From positions 1-64,000 of the forward strand of contig NZ_DATBKY010000041.1 of the NCBI RefSeq assembly GCF_036555685.1: DNA of 64,000 nt, read 5' to 3'. Under the pieces are notes generated by a model. The model saw nothing but the letters and a program-made list of their open reading frames with translations. It was not told where the DNA came from and made no database searches. This DNA is from Actinophytocola sp036555685 (GTDB lineage: Bacteria; Actinomycetota; Actinomycetes; Mycobacteriales; Pseudonocardiaceae). Position 1 is the first letter of the stretch. Every line of letters begins with the position of its first letter. The translations under genes were made by a program, and so were the position numbers. Positions 23,774 through 32,186 of this stretch are shown here, in pieces.

Positions 23774-24654
23774 CCGCTCGGCCCGACCCCGGCGCGGGCG
23801 TAGCCCTGGCGGGCGCGCTCGGTGTACTTCAGCCGCGGCGGCACCACGCGCCAGGCGGTACTCACCGCGCGCCGGAACCGCCGGTGGCGGCGCTCGTCGC
23901 GCTCGGTCCACCGCTCACCGATGCGCTCGCGCACCGCGGGCGGCAGCGTGCCGACCGACAGCCACCACAACGGCTTCGCCGTCGGCTTGCGCGCGAGCCG
24001 GTACAGCGGCGTCGGCACGAGCGGGAACGTCGCCGGCGGTTCCTTCGCGAACTCGATCAGCCCGCGCGCGGCCGGCGTGATCACCAGCTCCTCCCGGCAC
24101 ATCCGGTCGAAGTACTCGAGGAAGCTCGCCCAGTCCGGCGGCACCGCCCGGTCGCTCACGCCGTACGCCCGGTACACCTGCCGGGACTCCGCGTAGAGCT
24201 GCTCCTTCTCCGCCCACGTCATCGGGTGGTCGAACAGGTCGATCATCTGGAAAAGCGCGTCGAAGATCGTCGCGTGCGCCCAGAAGTACACCTCCGGGTC
24301 GAGTGCGTGATAGCGCTTCCCGTGGCCGTCGACACCCTTGATGTGCGTGTGGTAGTCGCGGATCTTGCGAGCGGTGCGCGCGCCGTGCGGCCAGTCGAAC
24401 GTGACGCCCTGGATCTCCGGCACCGAGCGCAGCACGCGCTCCCACGGCTCGTTGAAGAAGTCCGAGTGCTGCTCCACGCCGGCGCCGAGCCCGGGATGCA
24501 TGAGCTGCAGCAGGCCGGCCTTGACCAGCAGCAGGTACCCGCGCACCTCGCCCGCCCAGCGCCAGTGCAGCGAGCCCGGCCCCGGCAGCTCGACCGCGGG
24601 CTCGGCCCGCGCGGATGCGGTCACGACGGCCTCCTCGACGAGTCGATGAGACAT
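23770..24654 (-). CDS. oxygenase MpaB family protein (DUF2236)
   Basis: This 294-residue protein carries the DUF2236/MpaB-type features: LLLVKAGLLQLMHPGLGAGV near the N-terminus, then IKGVDGHGKRYHALDPEVYFWAHATIFDA with conserved histidines proposed to bind heme or metal, and a basic C-terminal end. The family includes latex-clearing protein and the fungal oxygenase MpaB, but most bacterial members are uncharacterised. The ATG at 24654 is 3 bases from a TetR-type inverted repeat, and the next gene is TetR. Confidence 0.88.
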   Translation of the reverse strand: MSHRLVEEAVVTASARAEPAVELPGPGSLHWRWAGEVRGYLLLVKAGLLQLMHPGLGAGVEQHSDFFNEPWERVLRSVPEIQGVTFDWPHGARTARKIRDYHTHIKGVDGHGKRYHALDPEVYFWAHATIFDALFQMIDLFDHPMTWAEKEQLYAESRQVYRAYGVSDRAVPPDWASFLEYFDRMCREELVITPAARGLIEFAKEPPATFPLVPTPLYRLARKPTAKPLWWLSVGTLPPAVRERIGERWTERDERRHRRFRRAVSTAWRVVPPRLKYTERARQGYARAGVGPSG

Positions 24655-24657
24655 TCG

Positions 24658-24672
24658 TGAATCTTTGTATCA
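24658..24672. promoter_or_regulatory. imperfect inverted repeat TGAATC-TTT-GTATCA before mpaB-like gene
   Basis: Half-sites TGAATC and TGATAC (read on the opposite strand) with a 3-base spacer lie immediately before the start codon. The AT content is locally high. It is the best operator candidate for the co-transcribed TetR. Confidence 0.4.
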
Positions 24673-24685
24673 CATCCCGGGTCGG

Positions 24686-25540
24686 TCAGGCGGCCTTGTA
24701 GTCGTAGAAGCCGCGGCCGCTCTTCTTGCCGAGCAGGCCGGCGTCGACCATGCGCAGCAGCAGCGGCGGGGGTGAGTACAGGGGCTCCTTGAACTCGGCG
24801 TACATCGACTCGGCGATGGCCTTGGTCGTGTCCAGGCCGATCAGGTCGGTCAGCGCCAGCGGGCCCATCGGGTGCGCGCAGCCCTGGACCATGCCGGTGT
24901 CGATGTCCTCCGCCGACGCGAAGCCGGACTCGAGCATGCGGATCGCCGACAGCAGGTAGGGCACGAGCAGGGCGTTGACCACGAAGCCCGCGCGGTCCTG
25001 GGAGAGGATGACCTCCTTGCCCAGCACGTTCTCCACGAACGCGTCCGCCCGCTCCTTCGTCGTCTCGCCGGTGAGCAGCGACGGCACGAGCTCGACGAGC
25101 TTGAGCACGGGTACCGGGTTGAAGAAGTGGATGCCGATGACCTGCTGGGGCCGCGACGTGGCCATGCCCAGCTTCATGATCGGGATGGACGACGTGTTCG
25201 AGGCGAAGATCGCGTCCGCGTCGGTGATCACCTTGTCCAGCGTGCGAAACACCTCGGTCTTGATCTGCTCGCTCTCCGCCACGGCCTCGACGACGAGCTG
25301 CCGGTCGGCGAAGTCGCCGATGTCCGCGGTGAACCGCATGCGGCCGAGGGCGTCGTCGCGGTCGGCCTCGGCCAGCTTGCCGTTGCGCACTGCCCGCCCG
25401 AGGGACTTCTCGACGCGGGCCCGGCCCGCGGCCAGCGCGTCCTGGTTCACCTCGTTCACCACGACGTCAAGCCCCGCGCGGGCACAGACCTCCGCGATGC
25501 CCGACCCCATCAGCCCGCAGCCGACAACCCCGACCCGCAC
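24686..25540 (-). CDS. 3-hydroxybutyryl-CoA / 3-hydroxyacyl-CoA dehydrogenase
   Basis: This 284-residue NAD enzyme oxidises L-3-hydroxyacyl-CoA. It has the N-terminal loop VGVVGCGLMGSGIAEV, ASNTSSIPI, the IGIHFFNPVPVLKLVELV catalytic-histidine segment, and the C-terminal domain motif DRAGFVVNALLVPYLLSA. Length and sequence fit mycobacterial FadB2. The GTG at 25540 follows GGAGG. The gene is 149 bases downstream of icmF on the same strand, so branched-chain acyl-CoA turnover is a reasonable context. Confidence 0.92.
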   Translation of the reverse strand: MRVGVVGCGLMGSGIAEVCARAGLDVVVNEVNQDALAAGRARVEKSLGRAVRNGKLAEADRDDALGRMRFTADIGDFADRQLVVEAVAESEQIKTEVFRTLDKVITDADAIFASNTSSIPIMKLGMATSRPQQVIGIHFFNPVPVLKLVELVPSLLTGETTKERADAFVENVLGKEVILSQDRAGFVVNALLVPYLLSAIRMLESGFASAEDIDTGMVQGCAHPMGPLALTDLIGLDTTKAIAESMYAEFKEPLYSPPPLLLRMVDAGLLGKKSGRGFYDYKAA

Positions 25541-25689
25541 TAGTCCGCCTCCCCGAGATTCAAACCCTTGGTCGCCTTGTGCGACGGAATGTACTGCCTG
25601 GTCACGTACTTGTGGCTGGGTTGTGTCACTTTCCCCTGAGGTGCGGTTGGGAAGCCCACGGCCCGGTCGATCCACATGCCCTCCACGAT

Positions 25690-28600
25690 TCAGACGTTTC
25701 GCCGGTACTGACCACCGACCTCGAAGAAGGCATCGGTGATCTGGCCGAGCGTGCACACCCTAGCCGCGTCCATCAGCACGCCGAAGACGTTCTCGTCGGC
25801 CGCAACCGCGTCACGCAGCCGGCGCAGGGCCTCCCGCGCCTCCCCGGCGTTCTTCTGCTGGAACCCCCGCGTGCGGTCGACCTGCGAGCGCTTCTCCTCC
25901 TCGGTGGCGCGGGCGAGCTCGATCGTGGGCAGGTCCTCGGCGTTGTCCTTGCTCGGCAGGAACGTGTTGACGCCGACGAGCGGCAGCGAGCCGTCGTGCT
26001 TGCGCTGCTCGTAGAGCATCGACTCGTCCTGGATGCGGCCGCGCTGGTAGCCGGTCTCCATCGCGCCAAGCACGCCGCCGCGCTCCGAGAGCCGCTCGAA
26101 CTCGGCCAGCACGGCCTCCTCGACGAGGTCGGTCAGCTCGTCGATGACGAACGAGCCCTGCAGCGGGTTCTCGTTCTTCGACAGACCCCACTCCTTGTTG
26201 ATGATCAGCTGGATGGCCATCGCGCGGCGCACCGAGCTCTCCGTCGGCGTGGTGATCGCCTCGTCGTAGGCGTTGGTGTGCAACGAGTTGCAGTTGTCGT
26301 ACAGCGCGCACAGCGCCTGCAGCGTGGTGCGGATGTCGTTGAAGTGCATCTCCTGCGCGTGCAGCGAGCGGCCGGAGGTCTGCACGTGGTACTTGAACTT
26401 CTGCGAGCGCTCGTTCGCGCCGTAGCGCTCCCTCATGGCCACGGCCCAGATCCGCCGGGCGACCCGGCCGATCACGCTGTACTCGGCGTCGAGGCCGTTG
26501 GAGAAGAAGAACGACAGGTTCGGCGCGAAGTCGTCGATGTCCATGCCTCGGGCGAGATAGGACTCGACGTAGGTGAACCCGTTGGCCAGGGTGAAGGCCA
26601 GCTGGCTGATGGGGTTCGCGCCGGCCTCGGCGATGTGGTAGCCGGAGATCGACACCGAGTAGAAGTTTCGGACCTTGTTGGCGATGAACCACTCCTGGAT
26701 GTCCGCCATCATCCGCAGGCTGAACTCCGTGGAGAAGATGCACGTGTTCTGGCCCTGGTCCTCCTTGAGGATGTCGGCCTGGACCGTGCCGCGGACGTTG
26801 GCGAGCGCCCACGCGGTCAGCTCCGCCCGCTCTTCGTCGGAGGGCTGGCGGCCGTGCTCCGCCGCGAACTTGTCGACCGTCTGGTCGATCGCGGTGTTGA
26901 GGAAGAAAGCGAGGATCGTCGGCGCCGGACCGTTGATCGTCATCGAGACCGATGTGGACGGTGCGGTCAGGTCGAAGCCGTCGTAGAGCACCTTCATGTC
27001 GTCGAGCGTCGCGATCGAGACGCCCGAGGTGCCGATCTTGCCGTAGATGTCCGGCGGGGTGTCCGGGTCGTGCCCGTAGAGGGTGACCGAGTCGAACGCC
27101 GTCGACAGGCGGGTGGCCTCGGAGCCCTCGGACAGGTAGCGGAAGCGGCGGTTCGTGCGGAACGCGTCGCCCTCGCCGGCGAACATGCGGGCCGGGTCCT
27201 CACCGTCGCGCTTGAACGGGAACACGCCGGCCGTGAACGGGAAGTGGCCCGGCAGGTTCTCCTTGCGCAGGAAGCGCAGCAGCGAGCCGTCGTCGTCGAA
27301 CCGGGGCAGCGCCACCCGCGGCACCCGGGTGCCGGAGAGCGTCTCGCGCCACAGCTTGGTGTGCAGCTCCTTGTCGCGCACGCGCACGACGAGCTCGTCG
27401 CCGGTGTAGTCGTCCTTGACCTGGTCCCAGCGGTCGAGCAGGTCGGCGGTGTCGCGGTCGACGCGCCGCTTCGCCTCCTTCACGAGCCGGTCGATGTCCG
27501 ACGTGGACGCGCCGGCCCGGTCGAGGGCCGTCCGGGCGTGGCTGAGCGCGGACTCCTCGCGTATCGCGGCCACCTGCTCGTCGGTGTGCGCGTGGTACGC
27601 GCGCACGGTCTCGGCGATGTCCGCGAGGTAGCGCACCCGCTGCGGCGGCACGACCGTCGCCGCCCGGGTGGACACCTTGCCCTCCGGGCGGGCGAGTGTC
27701 GGCTCGCCGGCCGCCAGCCCACGGTCGGCGAGCAGGTCGCGCAGGTGGTGGTAGAGGGCCGTGACGCCGTCGTCGTTGAAGGTGGCGGCGCTGGTGCCGT
27801 AGACCGGCATGTCCTCCCACGACTCGCCGAAGGCCTCGCGGTTACGGACCAGCTGGCGAGCGACGTCGCGGCGGGCGTCCTCCGCGCCGCGGCGCTCGAA
27901 CTTGTTGATGGCCACGACGTCGGCGAAGTCCAGCATGTCGATCTTCTCGAGCTGGGAGGCGGCGCCGAACTCGGGCGTCATCACGTACAGCGAGGTGTCG
28001 ACGAACGGGACGATGGCGGCGTCACCCTGGCCGATGCCGGGTGTCTCGACGATGACCAGGTCGTTGCCGGCCGCCTTGGCCGCGGCGATCGCGTCGGTGA
28101 GGTGCTCGGGTACCTCGGTGACCGCGCCACGCGTGGCCATCGAGCGGAAGTACACCGAATCGCCGTCCCCGCCCGGGACACCGGCGATGCCACCCAGCGT
28201 GTTCATCCGGATCCGGTCGCCGAGCAGCGCGCCGCCCCCGCGGCGGCGGCTCGGGTCGACCGCGAGCACGGCGATGCGCAGCTTGTCCTGCTGGTCGAGG
28301 CGGAAGCGGCGGACGAGCTCGTCGGTGAGCGAGGACTTGCCGGACCCGCCGGTGCCGGTGATGCCGAGGACCGGGACCCGGCGGCGCTCCCCGGCCTCGC
28401 GGACCTGCTCGAGGGTGGCCTCGGCGAGCTTGCCGGCCTCGAGCTTGGTGATGACCTGGGCGAGCGCGTCGTGCTGGCCGGCGTACAGCGCGTCGAGGGA
28501 GGGCTCGGGCCGGTCGGCGAGGTCGGTGTCGCAGGCCTCGATCATGGAGTTGATCATCCGGGCGAGGCCCATCTCCTGGCCGTCGTCGGGGGAGAAGATG

Positions 28601-28959
28601 CGGGCGACGCCGCGCTGGTGGAGCAGGTCGATCTCCTGGCGGACGATCACGCCACCCCCGCCGCCGAAGACCTTGATGTGGCCGGCGCCGTGCTCGTTCA
28701 GCAGCTCGACGAGGTAGGTGAAGTACTCGACATGGCCGCCCTGGTAGGCGCTGATGGCCACGCCTTGCACGTCCTCCTGGATGGCAGCGCGCACGACCTC
28801 GCGGACGGAGCGGTTGTGGCCGAGGTGGATCACCTCGGCGCCCTGCGACTGGAGGATGCGGCGCATGATGTTGATCGCCGCGTCGTGCCCGTCGAACAGG
28901 CTCGCGGCGGTGACGAACCGGACGGGGTGCACGGGGCGGTGCAGCGCTCGGGTGGCCAT
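25690..28959 (-). CDS. icmF: fused isobutyryl-CoA mutase
   Basis: IcmF interconverts isobutyryl-CoA and n-butyryl-CoA with adenosylcobalamin, with a built-in GTPase chaperone. The 1089-residue protein has all parts in the expected order: a B12 domain with DGHDAA (residues 23-28), a MeaI-like G domain with TGTGGSGKSS at about 201-210, a linker, and the TIM-barrel mutase domain including the HVQTSGRSLHAQEMHFNDIRTTLQAL segment. The ATG at 28959 gives the family length but lacks a clear ribosome-binding site. Downstream is a FadB2-type dehydrogenase. No cobalamin riboswitch is visible. Confidence 0.95.
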   Translation of the reverse strand: MATRALHRPVHPVRFVTAASLFDGHDAAINIMRRILQSQGAEVIHLGHNRSVREVVRAAIQEDVQGVAISAYQGGHVEYFTYLVELLNEHGAGHIKVFGGGGGVIVRQEIDLLHQRGVARIFSPDDGQEMGLARMINSMIEACDTDLADRPEPSLDALYAGQHDALAQVITKLEAGKLAEATLEQVREAGERRRVPVLGITGTGGSGKSSLTDELVRRFRLDQQDKLRIAVLAVDPSRRRGGGALLGDRIRMNTLGGIAGVPGGDGDSVYFRSMATRGAVTEVPEHLTDAIAAAKAAGNDLVIVETPGIGQGDAAIVPFVDTSLYVMTPEFGAASQLEKIDMLDFADVVAINKFERRGAEDARRDVARQLVRNREAFGESWEDMPVYGTSAATFNDDGVTALYHHLRDLLADRGLAAGEPTLARPEGKVSTRAATVVPPQRVRYLADIAETVRAYHAHTDEQVAAIREESALSHARTALDRAGASTSDIDRLVKEAKRRVDRDTADLLDRWDQVKDDYTGDELVVRVRDKELHTKLWRETLSGTRVPRVALPRFDDDGSLLRFLRKENLPGHFPFTAGVFPFKRDGEDPARMFAGEGDAFRTNRRFRYLSEGSEATRLSTAFDSVTLYGHDPDTPPDIYGKIGTSGVSIATLDDMKVLYDGFDLTAPSTSVSMTINGPAPTILAFFLNTAIDQTVDKFAAEHGRQPSDEERAELTAWALANVRGTVQADILKEDQGQNTCIFSTEFSLRMMADIQEWFIANKVRNFYSVSISGYHIAEAGANPISQLAFTLANGFTYVESYLARGMDIDDFAPNLSFFFSNGLDAEYSVIGRVARRIWAVAMRERYGANERSQKFKYHVQTSGRSLHAQEMHFNDIRTTLQALCALYDNCNSLHTNAYDEAITTPTESSVRRAMAIQLIINKEWGLSKNENPLQGSFVIDELTDLVEEAVLAEFERLSERGGVLGAMETGYQRGRIQDESMLYEQRKHDGSLPLVGVNTFLPSKDNAEDLPTIELARATEEEKRSQVDRTRGFQQKNAGEAREALRRLRDAVAADENVFGVLMDAARVCTLGQITDAFFEVGGQYRRNV

Positions 28960-29059
28960 AAGAATAGTTTGATGTCCTACTTTCCTACGTGCAACCAATG
29001 TGGTACGCGTCTCGTCAGCCGGTCATCAGGATCCGCGCTCGACCTGCGATGATGTCGCG

Positions 29060-29452
29060 ATGGTTCCGGAATCGGTCCGCCGCATGCTCGATGACGACCT
29101 CGCGTCACGCTCGCTGGGCATGACACTCGTCGACGCCGGCACGGGCTACGCGGTCGTCCGCATGACGATCACCGACACCATGGTCAACGGGCACGACATC
29201 GCCCACGGCGGATACGTCTTCCTGCTCGCCGACACGGCCTTCGCGTGCGCGTGCAACAGCCACGGCCCGGTGACGGTCGCCGCGGGTGCCGACATCACGT
29301 TCGTGGCCTCCGCCCGCCTGGGCGACGAGCTGGAGGCCCGCGCGGAGGAACGCGTGGTCTACGGCCGCAGCGGCATCTGCGACGTGACCGTCCGCCGCGG
29401 CGACGAGGTGGTGGCCGAGTTCCGCGGCCGCAGCCGGACGCTGCGCGGCTAA
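29060..29452 (+). CDS. PaaI-type hotdog thioesterase
   Basis: This 130-residue protein is a hydroxyphenylacetyl-CoA-type thioesterase. The signature NGHDIAHGGYVFLLADTAFACACNSHG contains the HGG.xF.LAD.AxA.A.NS pattern of PaaI. Such enzymes release CoA from stalled aromatic acyl-CoA intermediates. No other phenylacetate gene is in the window. The ATG at 29060 has no ribosome-binding site. Its stop overlaps the stop of the convergent TetR gene by four bases. Confidence 0.9.
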   Translation: MVPESVRRMLDDDLASRSLGMTLVDAGTGYAVVRMTITDTMVNGHDIAHGGYVFLLADTAFACACNSHGPVTVAAGADITFVASARLGDELEARAEERVVYGRSGICDVTVRRGDEVVAEFRGRSRTLRG

Positions 29453-30015
29453 CCGAGGATCGCTGCGGCGAGCGTGTGCAGGCCTTTCTCCAGGCGCACG
29501 GTCTCGCCACGCTCGAGCAGCCGGAGGATCGGCTCCGCCTGCAGGCCGGCGAGCAGCAGGTCGGCGAGCAGCGGGGCGTCGAGATCCGGCCGCTCCGCCG
29601 CGATCAGCTCGCTGATGTGGCCGTGCCAGAACGTGTAGACGGGGTGGTCCCCGCCGTGCGCGCGCGGCGCGACCTCTTGCCCGAGTGCGGCCAACAGGCC
29701 CTTGTTGCGACCGATGACGTCGACTACCGCGGACAGGAACGCCAGCAGCCGCTCCCGTGGCGAGGCGCCCGGGCCCAGCGGCGGCGGGCCGGTCTCGACC
29801 TCGTCGCGCAGGCCGAGCGCGCGTTCCTGCATGAGCGCGATCATCAGGCCCATCCGGCTGCCGAAGCGGTGGAACACGGTGCCCTTGCCGACCCCGGCCG
29901 CCGCCGCGACCTGCTCCATCGTGACCTCCTCCGGGCGGTGCCGGGAGAGCAACTCCTCGGTCGCACGCAGGATCGCGCGCCGGTTGCGTGCCGCGTCCAC
30001 ACGTTCCTTGACCAT
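29449..30015 (-). CDS. TetR-family regulator of the adjacent quinone oxidoreductase
   Basis: This 188-residue regulator has the helix-turn-helix HRPEEVTMEQVAAAAGVGKGTVFHRFGSRMGLM. It diverges from an NADPH:quinone-reductase-like gene across 76 bases containing a perfect and an imperfect copy of the same inverted repeat. That arrangement is typical of a repressor controlling itself and its divergent target. Confidence 0.91.
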   Translation of the reverse strand: MVKERVDAARNRRAILRATEELLSRHRPEEVTMEQVAAAAGVGKGTVFHRFGSRMGLMIALMQERALGLRDEVETGPPPLGPGASPRERLLAFLSAVVDVIGRNKGLLAALGQEVAPRAHGGDHPVYTFWHGHISELIAAERPDLDAPLLADLLLAGLQAEPILRLLERGETVRLEKGLHTLAAAILG

Positions 30016-30036
30016 GCCACCCTCACGCTCGACAAG

Positions 30037-30051
30037 TGGACCGATGGTCCA
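30037..30051. promoter_or_regulatory. operator 1, TGGACCGATGGTCCA
   Basis: A perfect inverted repeat (6-base arms, 3-base spacer) lies in the TetR/oxidoreductase divergent promoter, 22 bases from the TetR start. Confidence 0.65.
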
Positions 30052-30061
30052 GTACGGTAAG

Positions 30062-30076
30062 TTGACCGCGAGTCCA
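30062..30076. promoter_or_regulatory. operator 2, TTGACCGCGAGTCCA
   Basis: A degenerate copy of operator 1, centred 25 bases downstream of it and just before the oxidoreductase ribosome-binding site AGGAGG. Confidence 0.45.
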
Positions 30077-30091
30077 GTTGAGGAGGATAGC

Positions 30092-31057
30092 GTGCGGCGA
30101 GTCCGCTATCACGAATACGGCGGCCCTGAGGTGCTGCGTGTCGAGGAGGCCGAGGTCCCCGAACCGGGCCCAGGCCAGGTGTGCATCCGGGTGTCGGCGA
30201 TCGGCGCCAACTTCGTCGACGCCAAGTTCCGTCGTGGTGCGGGCGCGATCTTCCAGCGACCGTTGCCCGCCACCCTGACGGGAGACGTCGTGGGCACCGT
30301 CGAGGCCGTCGGCACGGACGCGGATCCGGGGCTGGCAGGCAGGCGAGTCGCGGCGCTGTCGCCGGACGCGTTCGCCGACCAGGTACTGGCCGACGTCGCG
30401 GACCTCGTCGTCGTGCCTGACGGGCTCGACGACGCCGCGGCGAGCATGCTCCCGTCCGCGGCGCCGGTGGCCCTGGGCACGTTGCTGGCCGGCGGCCTCA
30501 CGCCGGGCGCGACCGTGCTGGTCCACGCCGCGGCCGGCAACATCGGCCATCTCGCCACCCAGCTCGCGAAGCTGCGCGGCGCGGGGACGGTCATCGGGAC
30601 GGCCGGATCCCCCGCCAAGCTCGACTTCGTCCGGGCGCACGGCGCGGACGTCGCCGTCGACTACACCGACGACGCCTGGCCGAACGCGGTACGCGCCGCC
30701 GCCCCGGGCGGGGTGGACGTCGTCCTCGACTCCGTCGGCGGGACGACGACCCTGCGCGGTGTCGAGTTGCTGGCTCCGTTCGGCCGGCTCGTGGTCTACG
30801 GTGCGGCGCAGGGCGTCGTGGACGTACCGGTGCGCAGCCTGTACACGATGCGGTCGGTCACCGGCTTCTCGTTGCTCGCGTGGCAGAAGGCCCGGCCCGC
30901 GGAGTACGCCGACGCGATGACCGAGCTGGCCGGGCTGCTCGGTACCGGCAAGCTTCGCTACACCGTCCACATCAGACTCCCGCTCGCGGAGGCGGCCGAG
31001 GCCCACCGGCTTCTCGACGCGCGCGCTCAGCTCGGCCGGATCCTGCTCGTACCCTGA
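30092..31057 (+). CDS. zinc-free quinone oxidoreductase (MDR family, QOR/CAA43093-like)
   Basis: This 321-residue medium-chain reductase has the N-terminal GroES-like fold (YHEYGGPEVLRVEEAEVPEPGPGQVCIRV), SAIGANFVDAKFRRG, and the NADPH motif VHAAAGNIGHLATQLAKLRGA. It lacks the zinc-ligand cysteines of alcohol dehydrogenases, so quinone or enone reduction is expected. The GTG at 30092 follows AGGAGG. Control by the divergent TetR suggests induction by a reactive or toxic compound. Confidence 0.91.
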   Translation: MRRVRYHEYGGPEVLRVEEAEVPEPGPGQVCIRVSAIGANFVDAKFRRGAGAIFQRPLPATLTGDVVGTVEAVGTDADPGLAGRRVAALSPDAFADQVLADVADLVVVPDGLDDAAASMLPSAAPVALGTLLAGGLTPGATVLVHAAAGNIGHLATQLAKLRGAGTVIGTAGSPAKLDFVRAHGADVAVDYTDDAWPNAVRAAAPGGVDVVLDSVGGTTTLRGVELLAPFGRLVVYGAAQGVVDVPVRSLYTMRSVTGFSLLAWQKARPAEYADAMTELAGLLGTGKLRYTVHIRLPLAEAAEAHRLLDARAQLGRILLVP

Positions 31058-31112
31058 GCGGTCAAGTCCGCGCCGCGGCGATCTTCAGGACCGCGCCGGA
31101 CCGCGCCGGCGG

Positions 31113-31703
31113 TCAGGTCAGCGCGAGGAACACCGCGCCGCCCACGAGCGGCCCCAGCAGCGCGCCGACCGCGACCTGCGTGGCCGTGTGGTCCGCCACC
31201 GCCACGCGCGCCCAGCACACCAGGGCCACGAGCAACGCCAGCAGCAGGAACCACGGCCCGTAGACGAACGACAGCATCGCGACCGCTCCCCCGGCGACAG
31301 TCGCGTGCACGGACACCTTCCACCAGCGCGTGATCACCAGGCAGACCGCCAACGTGATGATCATCGCCCACGCCAGCGCCACCAGCTCCCGCGGCGCCCC
31401 GGCGACGAGCATGACGACCATCCCGGCGAGCGCGGACGCCAGGCACACCAGCAGCGGCACCGTGCGGTGCGCCCGGTCACGCACCCAGTGACCGTCCCAC
31501 CGGCCGCGCCGCGCGCCGTGCACGAGGAAGGCCATCGGCAGCACGCAGAAGAAGATCGCGACCACCGCGATCCAGCCGAGCGTGGCCGGCACGTCGTATC
31601 CGGTCGCGTGCCACGCCACGGCGAGCGGCAGCGCCACCGCCACGACGGCCGGCGACAGCAGCTCGGTCACGACGAGCGCGGTGCGACGCGCGGTAATGTC
31701 CAT
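31113..31703 (-). CDS. PAP2-superfamily membrane phosphatase-like protein
   Basis: This 196-residue protein has about five or six membrane segments. Degenerate PAP2 motifs are visible: RAHRTVPLLV, VSVHATVAGGAVA in place of PSGH, and ARVAVADHTATQVAVGALLG in place of SRVYLGVHYPTDVLAG. The catalytic histidine positions are retained. It may be a lipid phosphatase acting on undecaprenyl or similar lipids. It diverges from the peroxiredoxin gene; the ATG at 31703 lies 33 bases from that start. Confidence 0.82.
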   Translation of the reverse strand: MDITARRTALVVTELLSPAVVAVALPLAVAWHATGYDVPATLGWIAVVAIFFCVLPMAFLVHGARRGRWDGHWVRDRAHRTVPLLVCLASALAGMVVMLVAGAPRELVALAWAMIITLAVCLVITRWWKVSVHATVAGGAVAMLSFVYGPWFLLLALLVALVCWARVAVADHTATQVAVGALLGPLVGGAVFLALT

Positions 31704-31736
31704 GGTGGTTGATGATTCCCTGCCCGAGGAGCGTCG

Positions 31737-32186
31737 ATGAACGCCGGTGACACCGCCCCCGACTTCGAGTTGCCGGACGAGACCGGCAATCCCCGCAAGC
31801 TGAGCGGGTTCCTGGAGACCGGACCGGTGGTGCTGTTCTTCTACCCGGCCGCGATGACCAAGGGCTGCACGGTCGAGAGCTGCCACTTCCGCGACCTGGC
31901 CGCCGAGTTCGAGGCGGTCAAGGCCCACCGGGTCGGCATCAGCCCCGACGACGTGGCGAAGCAGCAGGCGTTCAGCGCGAAGCACGACTTCGACTTCCCG
32001 CTGCTGTCCGACCCGGACGGCACGGTGGCGAAGCAGTTCGGCGTGCGGCGCTCGTTCGGCCCGCTGCTGACCCGCCGCCAGACGTTCGTGATCGACACCG
32101 ACCGCACGGTGCTGGAGGTCGTCAAGAGCGAGCTCCGCATGGCCGTGCACGCCGACCGCGCCCTCGAGGTCCTCCGCGCCCGCTAG
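31737..32186 (+). CDS. bcp: thiol peroxidase of the Bcp/PrxQ family
   Basis: This 149-residue peroxiredoxin reduces hydroperoxides. The active site FFYPAAMTKGCTVESCHFRDL has the peroxidatic Cys44 and a resolving Cys49 four residues later, the PrxQ alpha2 pattern. The usual YPKDxTPGCT appears as YPAAMTKGCT. GAGGAGC lies before the ATG. It abuts the convergent LCP gene without a gap. Confidence 0.93.
   Translation: MNAGDTAPDFELPDETGNPRKLSGFLETGPVVLFFYPAAMTKGCTVESCHFRDLAAEFEAVKAHRVGISPDDVAKQQAFSAKHDFDFPLLSDPDGTVAKQFGVRRSFGPLLTRRQTFVIDTDRTVLEVVKSELRMAVHADRALEVLRAR

Noticed and set aside
25541..25689. tRNA or cobalamin riboswitch between icmF and the dehydrogenase
   Set aside because: A T-loop-like GGTTTGAATC on the minus strand has no matching acceptor or anticodon arms, and the gap is downstream, not upstream, of icmF; no B12-box is visible.
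25579..29052. 1157-codon plus-strand open frame opposite icmF
   Set aside because: It mirrors the GC-rich codons of icmF on the other strand. The icmF frame has complete B12, G-protein and mutase motifs.
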